From: M55B154 sp964486725
GTDB lineage: Bacteria > Spirochaetota > UBA4802 > UB4802
Assembly: GCA_964486725.1 (NCBI GenBank)
Contig: CAZAOK010000071.1
Span: 1 to 18,719 of the forward strand
Direction: 5' to 3'
DNA: 18,719 nt
Below the pieces are notes generated by a model. It made no database searches. It saw nothing but the letters and a program-made list of their open reading frames with translations, and was not told where the DNA came from. Every line of letters begins with the position of its first letter. Positions within the stretch are counted from its first letter, which is position 1. Below, piece after piece: positions 13,924 to 18,719 of this stretch. The translations under genes and the position numbers were made by a program.

Positions 13924-14913
13924 ATGCCACAAAAAAAAACAGTAGCAAAAAAGAAATCTACCACGTCCCGAAAACCATATGTCTCAATTATTCTTCCAGT
14001 ATATAACGAAGAATCAAATATTCAATTACAATATGAACAGATTATTGATGGTTTGAAAGGCTGGAAAAAAACCTATGAGATAATATTTGTTGATGATGGG
14101 AGTTCTGATTCTTCCCAGTCAATACTCACCGACATAGCGTCAAGTGATAAAAAAGTAAAGGCGATATTTTTTAGAAGAAATTTTGGCCAAACCCCGGCCA
14201 TGGCTGCCGGTATCGATTATTCAAGCGGCGAGATAATAGTATTTATGGACTCTGACCTCCAAAATGACGCCAGGGATATCCCATTGCTGGTTGAAAAAAT
14301 TGAAGAAGGATATGATGTAGTAAGTGGTTGGCGAAAAGAAAGAAAAGATAGATTTTTTTCACGGAAACTCCCTTCAAGGCTGGCCAACAGGTTAATATCC
14401 CGGGTAAGCGGTGTCCCACTTCATGACCTCGGCTGCTCATTAAAAGCCTATAATGGTGAAGTTCTCAGGCAGGTAAATTTATACGGTGAGATGCATCGTT
14501 TTATTCCCATCCATGCCTCATGGATTGGCGCATCTATCATCGAAATACCTGTTCGTCATCATCCAAGAAAATTCGGCGAATCGAAATACGGGATCAAGAG
14601 AACATTTAAAGTACTGCTGGACCTTGTTACTGTAAAATTCATGGGATCATATTCCACTAAGCCTATTTACATGTTCGGTGGGATAGGTTTTTTGTTATTA
14701 TTTGGTAGTTTTATATCCGGAACAACAGTGATACTAATGAAAATATTTCTAAATCATTCCATGATACGAAATCCCCTGTTACTGCTCACCGTCATGTTTA
14801 TCATGCTCGGTGTAATGTTTATTCTGCTTGGCATACTTGCCGAAATTCTTATCAGGATATACCACGAATCACAAAACCTTTCACCATACAGAATCAAGAA
14901 AATCATCAATTAA
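13924..14913 (+). CDS. Polyprenyl-phosphate-type glycosyltransferase, GT2 family, two C-terminal membrane spans
   Basis: A 329-residue membrane enzyme that most likely transfers a sugar from a nucleotide donor to undecaprenyl phosphate, as dolichol-phosphate mannose synthase, GtrB and ArnC do. After a Lys-rich tail (2-17) come VSIILPVYNEE (20-30), VDDGSSD with Asp57-Asp58, RRNFGQTPAMAAG (84-96), the metal-binding D109-S-D111 in FMDSDLQ, GWRKERKD, and DLGCSLKAY. Two C-terminal hydrophobic spans follow (about 252-275 and 287-315). The donor sugar cannot be read from the sequence. The start is ATG 13924 behind AGGAG (seven bases); the frame runs nine codons further up without a binding site. It is transcribed alone and ends at a strong terminator shared with groEL. 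Confidence 0.88.
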   Translation: MPQKKTVAKKKSTTSRKPYVSIILPVYNEESNIQLQYEQIIDGLKGWKKTYEIIFVDDGSSDSSQSILTDIASSDKKVKAIFFRRNFGQTPAMAAGIDYSSGEIIVFMDSDLQNDARDIPLLVEKIEEGYDVVSGWRKERKDRFFSRKLPSRLANRLISRVSGVPLHDLGCSLKAYNGEVLRQVNLYGEMHRFIPIHASWIGASIIEIPVRHHPRKFGESKYGIKRTFKVLLDLVTVKFMGSYSTKPIYMFGGIGFLLLFGSFISGTTVILMKIFLNHSMIRNPLLLLTVMFIMLGVMFILLGILAEILIRIYHESQNLSPYRIKKIIN

Positions 14914-14930
14914 TAATACATTCATCCATT

Positions 14931-14963
14931 AAAAAAGGAGGGTCTGAAATGACCCTCCTTTTT
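14931..14963. terminator. Bidirectional intrinsic terminator between the glycosyltransferase and groEL
   Basis: A thirteen-base-pair stem: AAAAAGGAGGGTC (14932-14944) with GACCCTCCTTTTT (14951-14963), loop TGAAAT. Runs of T follow on both strands. It lies between convergent genes and ends both transcripts. Confidence 0.9.
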
Positions 14964-14988
14964 GCAAATTTCCAATACGTTGTATGGC

Positions 14989-16632
14989 TTAGTACATACC
15001 ACCAGGCATTCCACCGGGCATTCCGCCACCCATGGGAGCTCCACCTTTGTCTTCTTCAGGCTTATCTGTAATAAGCACCTCTGTAGTGGACATCATACCA
15101 GCCACGGAAGCCGCGTTTTGCAGGGCAGACCTGACAACCTTTGCAGGATCTATTATACCAGCCTTCATAAGGTCTTCCCATATATTTGTTGATGCGTTAA
15201 AACCTGTGCCGGATTTTTCGCCTTTAGCTTTTTCAACAATTACTGAACCTTCAACACCGGCATTGAAAGCTATCTGCTTCATTGGTTCTTCAATAGCCTT
15301 GTATACAATCTGCGCGCCAATTTTTTCATCACCGGTAAGTTTTTTGATCAATTCTTCAATTCCTTTCTGAGCATTTAAAAGAGTATGCCCGCCACCTGGC
15401 ACAATACCTTCTTCAACTGCCGAGCGGGTTGCCGAAAGCGCGTCTTCAACCCTGGCCTTCTTTTCTTTCAGTTCAACCTCTGTTGCCGCGCCTACGTTTA
15501 TAACTGCCACACCACCTGAAAGTTTCGCAAGTCTTTCCTGAAGTTTCTCACGGTCATAATCAGAGGTAGTATCTTCTATCTGCTTCTTTATCACCTTGAT
15601 CCGTCCCTGGATATCTTCATGCTTTCCAGAACCTTCGATAATGGTGGTGTTCTCTTTGTCAATGCTGACTTTCTTAGCTCGTCCAAGCATATCAACAGTT
15701 GTATTTTCAAGCTTAAGACCCAGGTCTTCAGAAATCACCTGTCCTCCAGTAAGAATGGCGATATCTTCAAGCATTGCTTTTCTTCTGTCTCCAAAACCAG
15801 GAGCCTTTACCGCAACACACTGAATGGTCTTTCTAAGTGTATTCACAACTATTGTAGCAAGGGCTTCCCCTTCAACGTCTTCGGCGATTATTAGAAGTGG
15901 TTTACTGGATTGTGCGACTTTTTCAAGTACGGGAAGCAAATCCTTCATTGTAGAAACTTTCTTGTCATATATAAGAATATACGCGTCTTCAAGGGTTGCT
16001 TCCATGCTCTCAGGATCGGTCACCATGTATGGGGATATGAATCCACGATCAAACTGCATCCCTTCAACAACATCAAGATGTGTTTCAATTGATTTTGCTT
16101 CTTCAACAGTTATAACACCGTCTTTACCGACCTTTTCCATTGCCTCTGCAATTAATTCGCCGATTTCATAATCGTTATTTGCAGAAATGGATGCAACCTG
16201 CGCGATCTCTTTCTTATCAGCAATTTCACGGGATGAATCCCCAATAAATTTAACCGCTGATTCAACTGCCTTATCAATTCCCCTTTTGAGGCTCATGGGA
16301 TTTGCGCCGGCAGTAACGTTTTTCAAACTTTCACGGTATATAGCTGATGCCAGGATTGTGGCGGTGGTTGTTCCATCACCGGCAACATCATTTGTCTTCG
16401 TGGCAACTTCTTTTACCATCTGGGCACCCATGTTTTCAAACGGGTCTTCCAGTTCGATTTCCTTTGCGACTGTCACACCATCTTTAGTAATGGTGGGAGC
16501 ACCGAATTTCTTATCAATTACAACGTTTCTTCCCCGAGGACCGAGGGTAACTTTCACCGCGTCTGCAAGTTTAACAACCCCTTCGTATATGGATCTTCTC
16601 GCGTCATCGCTGTATTCAAGTATCTTTGCCAT
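14989..16632 (-). CDS. groEL: Chaperonin GroEL (60 kDa)
   Basis: A 547-residue type I chaperonin subunit that forms the double seven-membered ring and folds proteins with ATP and GroES. The ATP-site segments DGVTVAKEIEL and GDGTTTATILA are intact, as are the hinge and apical segments (GPRGRNVVIDKK, APGFGDRRKAMLEDIAILTGG). The C-terminal Gly-Met tail (GGMPGGMPGGMY) is typical of the main housekeeping copy. GGAGAAGG lies before the ATG. It follows groES after 29 bases in one operon under CIRCE/HrcA control and ends at the bidirectional terminator. Confidence 0.99.
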   Translation of the reverse strand: MAKILEYSDDARRSIYEGVVKLADAVKVTLGPRGRNVVIDKKFGAPTITKDGVTVAKEIELEDPFENMGAQMVKEVATKTNDVAGDGTTTATILASAIYRESLKNVTAGANPMSLKRGIDKAVESAVKFIGDSSREIADKKEIAQVASISANNDYEIGELIAEAMEKVGKDGVITVEEAKSIETHLDVVEGMQFDRGFISPYMVTDPESMEATLEDAYILIYDKKVSTMKDLLPVLEKVAQSSKPLLIIAEDVEGEALATIVVNTLRKTIQCVAVKAPGFGDRRKAMLEDIAILTGGQVISEDLGLKLENTTVDMLGRAKKVSIDKENTTIIEGSGKHEDIQGRIKVIKKQIEDTTSDYDREKLQERLAKLSGGVAVINVGAATEVELKEKKARVEDALSATRSAVEEGIVPGGGHTLLNAQKGIEELIKKLTGDEKIGAQIVYKAIEEPMKQIAFNAGVEGSVIVEKAKGEKSGTGFNASTNIWEDLMKAGIIDPAKVVRSALQNAASVAGMMSTTEVLITDKPEEDKGGAPMGGGMPGGMPGGMY

Positions 16633-16661
16633 AATTCTACACCTTCTCCTTTATCAAAAAT

Positions 16662-16946
16662 TTATTCTACGATAGCCAGAATGTCACTTTCTCTTACGAT
16701 AAGGTATTCACTGTCACCATGTTTTACATCTGTTCCAGCATACTTACCGTAGAGAACCGTATCCCCAACTTTAACATCAAGAGGTACCAGCTTTCCGTCT
16801 TCGTATCTACCACTACCCACTGCCACAACTTTACCTTCCTGTGGCTTTTCCTTGGCCGTATCAGGGATATAAATACTTCCCTGCTTTTCCATTTCTTCGC
16901 CCTTAACTTCGATAAGGACACGATCTCCTAATGGTTTGATTCCCAC
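16662..16946 (-). CDS. groES: Co-chaperonin GroES (10 kDa)
   Basis: A 94-residue subunit of the seven-membered lid of GroEL. GIKPLGDRVLIEV at the N-terminus, the mobile-loop region that contacts GroEL (about residues 16-33), GKVVAVGSG, and VKVGDTVLYGKYAGT are standard. The start codon is GTG (16946), chosen because AGGAGG lies six bases upstream and the conserved N-terminus begins there. First gene of the groESL operon. Confidence 0.98.
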   Translation of the reverse strand: MGIKPLGDRVLIEVKGEEMEKQGSIYIPDTAKEKPQEGKVVAVGSGRYEDGKLVPLDVKVGDTVLYGKYAGTDVKHGDSEYLIVRESDILAIVE

Positions 16947-17040
16947 TTTCTTCCTCCTATTTTAAGTAATAAGATAAATTTTATCAATTTAAAATTGTTT
17001 ATGCCAATCTACACATAAGACGTGTAAAAATCAAGTCAAA

Positions 17041-17072
17041 TTGTTAGCACTCATCAAGATGAGTGCTAACAA
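17041..17072 (-). promoter_or_regulatory. CIRCE operator (HrcA binding site), eight-base core spacer
   Basis: A perfect inverted repeat with 15-base arms, 17041-17055 and 17058-17072, two bases apart. The core is TTAGCACTC-N8-GAGTGCTAA. The textbook CIRCE has nine bases between these half-sites, so this copy is one base shorter. It sits just downstream of the promoter at 17106-17079, over the expected transcription start of groESL, the usual place for HrcA repression that is relieved by heat. hrcA is not in the window. Confidence 0.93.
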
Positions 17073-17078
17073 TACTAT

Positions 17079-17106
17079 AATATAGTACGTTTTTTTAATT
17101 CTTCAA
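17079..17106 (-). promoter_or_regulatory. Promoter of groESL
   Basis: On the minus strand TTGAAG (17106-17101), 16 bases, TATATT (17084-17079). The CIRCE arm begins seven bases after the -10, so bound HrcA would cover the start site. Confidence 0.65.
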
Positions 17107-17209
17107 ATAGAATTACAGGTAAATATGAATTAATAGCAGTATTTATGAGTAATTATATCAGAATACGTACTATTTTTGTATTTTTTAAAAAAACCGGGTT
17201 TAAAACAAA

Positions 17210-17689
17210 TTAATTTTCTTTTTTTTCCCAGTCAGACTTCCCGCCTTTTTTTTCGATCAAATGGATATCTCCAATCTTTATCTCCTTGTCCACAGCTTTA
17301 CACATGTCATACACCGTCAGGGCCGCAAAAGAAACCGCGGTAAGAGCTTCCATCTCTGCCCCTGTTTTACCTTCAAGTTTTATCTCTGAAAATATTTCAA
17401 TGGCGTTTTCTTCTGTGCACATATTCAGATTGACATTCACATAAGTCAACAACAGCGGGTGACACATTGGTATCATTTCCCCTGTCCTTTTGGCAGCCAG
17501 TATGCCGGCCACCCGCGCGACTTCGAACACATCCCCTTTTGGTAGTAATTCATTATTGATAAGATCAAGGGTTTCACTTTTCATATATACCCTTCCGTAC
17601 GCACGGGCAGAACGCGAAGTTACTTTTTTTTCGGTCACATCAACCATCTGTGACTTTCCGTCTTGTGAATAATGTGAAAATTTTTCCAT
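17210..17689 (-). CDS. moaC: Cyclic pyranopterin monophosphate synthase MoaC
   Basis: A 159-residue enzyme that takes the MoaA product to cyclic pyranopterin monophosphate, the second half of the first step of molybdopterin synthesis. Residues match E. coli MoaC numbering: Lys51, His77 in MIPMCHPL, Glu112 and Glu114 in GKTGAEMEAL, Asp128 and Lys131 in YDMCKAVDK. The tail is Lys/Glu-rich. The start is ATG 17689; AGGA lies nine bases upstream. It stands as a single gene with its own promoter, 10 kb from moaA; no other mo genes are nearby. Confidence 0.97.
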   Translation of the reverse strand: MEKFSHYSQDGKSQMVDVTEKKVTSRSARAYGRVYMKSETLDLINNELLPKGDVFEVARVAGILAAKRTGEMIPMCHPLLLTYVNVNLNMCTEENAIEIFSEIKLEGKTGAEMEALTAVSFAALTVYDMCKAVDKEIKIGDIHLIEKKGGKSDWEKKEN

Positions 17690-17714
17690 TCCCTACAGTC
17701 CTTTTTTAATCAAG

Positions 17715-17743
17715 ATAATACAGCACAATCTGATGCTACACAA
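17715..17743 (-). promoter_or_regulatory. Candidate promoter of moaC
   Basis: On the minus strand TTGTGT (17743-17738), 17 bases, TATTAT (17720-17715). The -10 is good, the -35 weak. It lies 26 bases before the start codon. Confidence 0.45.
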
Positions 17744-17844
17744 AATAATACCATGAATCACGTATTTACACCCACGCGTATAGAACACACGCGCATCAGT
17801 ATTCGCGATGCTATTTTAATAATCAATAATTGACAGGATAAAAA

Positions 17845-18549
17845 TCAATATCGGTAGTCTTGTATTAACTGTATTATAAAGCTGAAAATTCCCGAGATAA
17901 TATATAGCGCGATGAAAACAAAAACTGTCCACTGCTTGAACATAAATACAAGGGCAATAATAACAATAATAAAAATTCCCAGCTTAATTCCGGTTATCTG
18001 CTTAAATATAAATGACTGTGGTTTAACATACCTGACAGTAGAAACCATTAAAAGTGCGACAATAACAAAAAGTATGCCAAAGAGTGTTTTCGTAATGTAC
18101 ACATCACGAAAGCATATGGGAACAAGCGCCAGGATAACCCCTGCTACCGGGGATGGAAGACCGTCAAATGCATCAGGTACCGATTTCACATTAAAACGTG
18201 CCAGCCTGTATGCCGCGCATATAGGAAATATTGACGCGATAAAAATGCCAAGATCAATGGGTTTCCCAAATACTGGTATAATGATACCGCTCAGGTAAGC
18301 CTGGTAAGCAAGGTACCCCGGAGCCACACCAAATGTTACATTGTCAGCAAGAGAATCAAGTTCTTTACCAACCTCGCTTTGCACTTTCAGGGCACGGGCA
18401 GCCTGTCCATCAAGGCCATCAAGCAACGCGGCACCGAGTATAAAAATCCCCGCGTTTACAAATTGTCCGTTACTGGCAAATATAATAGAAAAAAAGCCAA
18501 AGAGGAGATTCCCCATTGTAAGAGAATTTGGTATCCATGCTAAATTCAT
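17845..18549 (-). CDS. pssA: CDP-diacylglycerol--serine O-phosphatidyltransferase
   Basis: A 234-residue membrane enzyme that makes phosphatidylserine from CDP-diacylglycerol and serine, the precursor of phosphatidylethanolamine. The CDP-alcohol phosphotransferase motif is exact: Asp44-x2-Asp47-Gly48-x2-Ala51-Arg52-x8-Gly61-x3-Asp65-x3-Asp69. The N-terminus (WIPNSLTMGNLLFGFFSI) and RLARFN are those of the PssA type II family, rather than PgsA or Cls-like members. Six or more hydrophobic spans are visible. The start is ATG 18549, with AGGGTG five bases upstream. The decarboxylase gene psd, often its neighbour, is not within the window. Confidence 0.93.
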   Translation of the reverse strand: MNLAWIPNSLTMGNLLFGFFSIIFASNGQFVNAGIFILGAALLDGLDGQAARALKVQSEVGKELDSLADNVTFGVAPGYLAYQAYLSGIIIPVFGKPIDLGIFIASIFPICAAYRLARFNVKSVPDAFDGLPSPVAGVILALVPICFRDVYITKTLFGILFVIVALLMVSTVRYVKPQSFIFKQITGIKLGIFIIVIIALVFMFKQWTVFVFIALYIISGIFSFIIQLIQDYRY

Positions 18550-18564
18550 AATTCACCCTGATAT

Positions 18565-18594
18565 ATTATAATAAAGATAAATTCCATAATACAA
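18565..18594 (-). promoter_or_regulatory. Candidate promoter of pssA
   Basis: On the minus strand TTGTAT (18594-18589), 18 bases, perfect -10 TATAAT (18570-18565). It lies 15 bases before the start codon, so the leader is very short. Confidence 0.5.
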
Positions 18595-18631
18595 GTACAC
18601 TAAAGGAGTTAGCATAATTAACAAATTAGTA

Positions 18632-18719
18632 ATGTCAATGAAAAAAAGCCAGGCGATTACGAGACGGCAGGTTCCCCGCAAACATTTTGCAGGTATGACA
18701 GAAGTTGACCGTGACTTGT
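18632..18719 (+). CDS. Possible start of an unrecognised gene (partial, runs off the window)
   Basis: From ATG 18632 (or 18638) the plus frame stays open to the last base: a basic N-terminus (MKKSQAITRRQVPRKHF) then AGMTEVDRDL. No binding site lies close to the ATG; an AAGGAG at 18603-18608 is too far from it and would suit only an unusual ATT at 18617. The opposite strand is also open in this short stretch, so the call is weak. I do not recognise the product. Confidence 0.3.
   Translation, partial: MSMKKSQAITRRQVPRKHFAGMTEVDRDL

Noticed and set aside
15032..16675. Plus-strand open frames over groEL
   Set aside because: They are Ser/Ala-rich mirror frames of groEL without binding sites.
17183..17200. 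A/T-flanked AAACCGGGTTT as terminator of moaC
   Set aside because: The arms leave a loop of one base, or shrink to a few A-T pairs; no stable hairpin forms.
18600..18719. Minus-strand C-terminus of a gene upstream of pssA at the right edge
   Set aside because: More than one minus frame is open in the final 90 bases and none shows a recognisable C-terminus, so it cannot be told from chance.

Overview
This window comes from the genome of a Gram-negative bacterium, probably uncultured: an assembly gap of exactly 100 N lies at 2212-2311. Outer-membrane-type lipoproteins, a lipoprotein Prc/Tsp protease, PssA and an exported protein with a FlgD-like C-terminal domain point to a diderm. A 2-hydroxyacyl-CoA dehydratase-family protein and MoaA suggest an anaerobic or microaerophilic life. 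A spirochaete or a related deep lineage fits the gene content, but nothing here fixes the phylum. The first ~3.7 kb looks richer in G+C than the rest.

Left part (1-3.75 kb), an accessory-looking region: the C-terminus of a secreted protein; a small antitoxin/nucleotidyltransferase pair resembling MenA1/MenT1, set between word-like low-complexity tracts; a MutY-like glycosylase without the Fe-S cluster cysteines; a cluster of at least four palindromic 115-bp repeats; and a YchF-like protein whose GTP-binding motifs are eroded.

Middle (3.9-12.7 kb): a Ste24-like M48 membrane protease; a 305-residue protein I do not recognise; tRNA-Asp(GUC) with a bidirectional terminator; and a minus-strand run gatA, TPR lipoprotein, lipoprotein, exported membrane protein, moaA, whose genes overlap or nearly touch. 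Divergent from gatA is the S41 protease Prc/Ctp, with an inverted repeat over its -10 box.

Right part (12.7-18.7 kb): a 2-hydroxyacyl-CoA dehydratase-family protein divergent from a polyprenyl-phosphate-type glycosyltransferase; the groES-groEL operon under a CIRCE element; moaC (which acts directly after MoaA in molybdopterin synthesis but lies ~10 kb away); and pssA for phosphatidylserine synthesis. The last 90 bases may begin another gene.

The most unusual item is the repeat cluster at 2090-2648. Each unit folds into an outer 28-bp stem and two inner hairpins. Copies differ by paired changes that keep the stems intact, which means the fold itself has been maintained.
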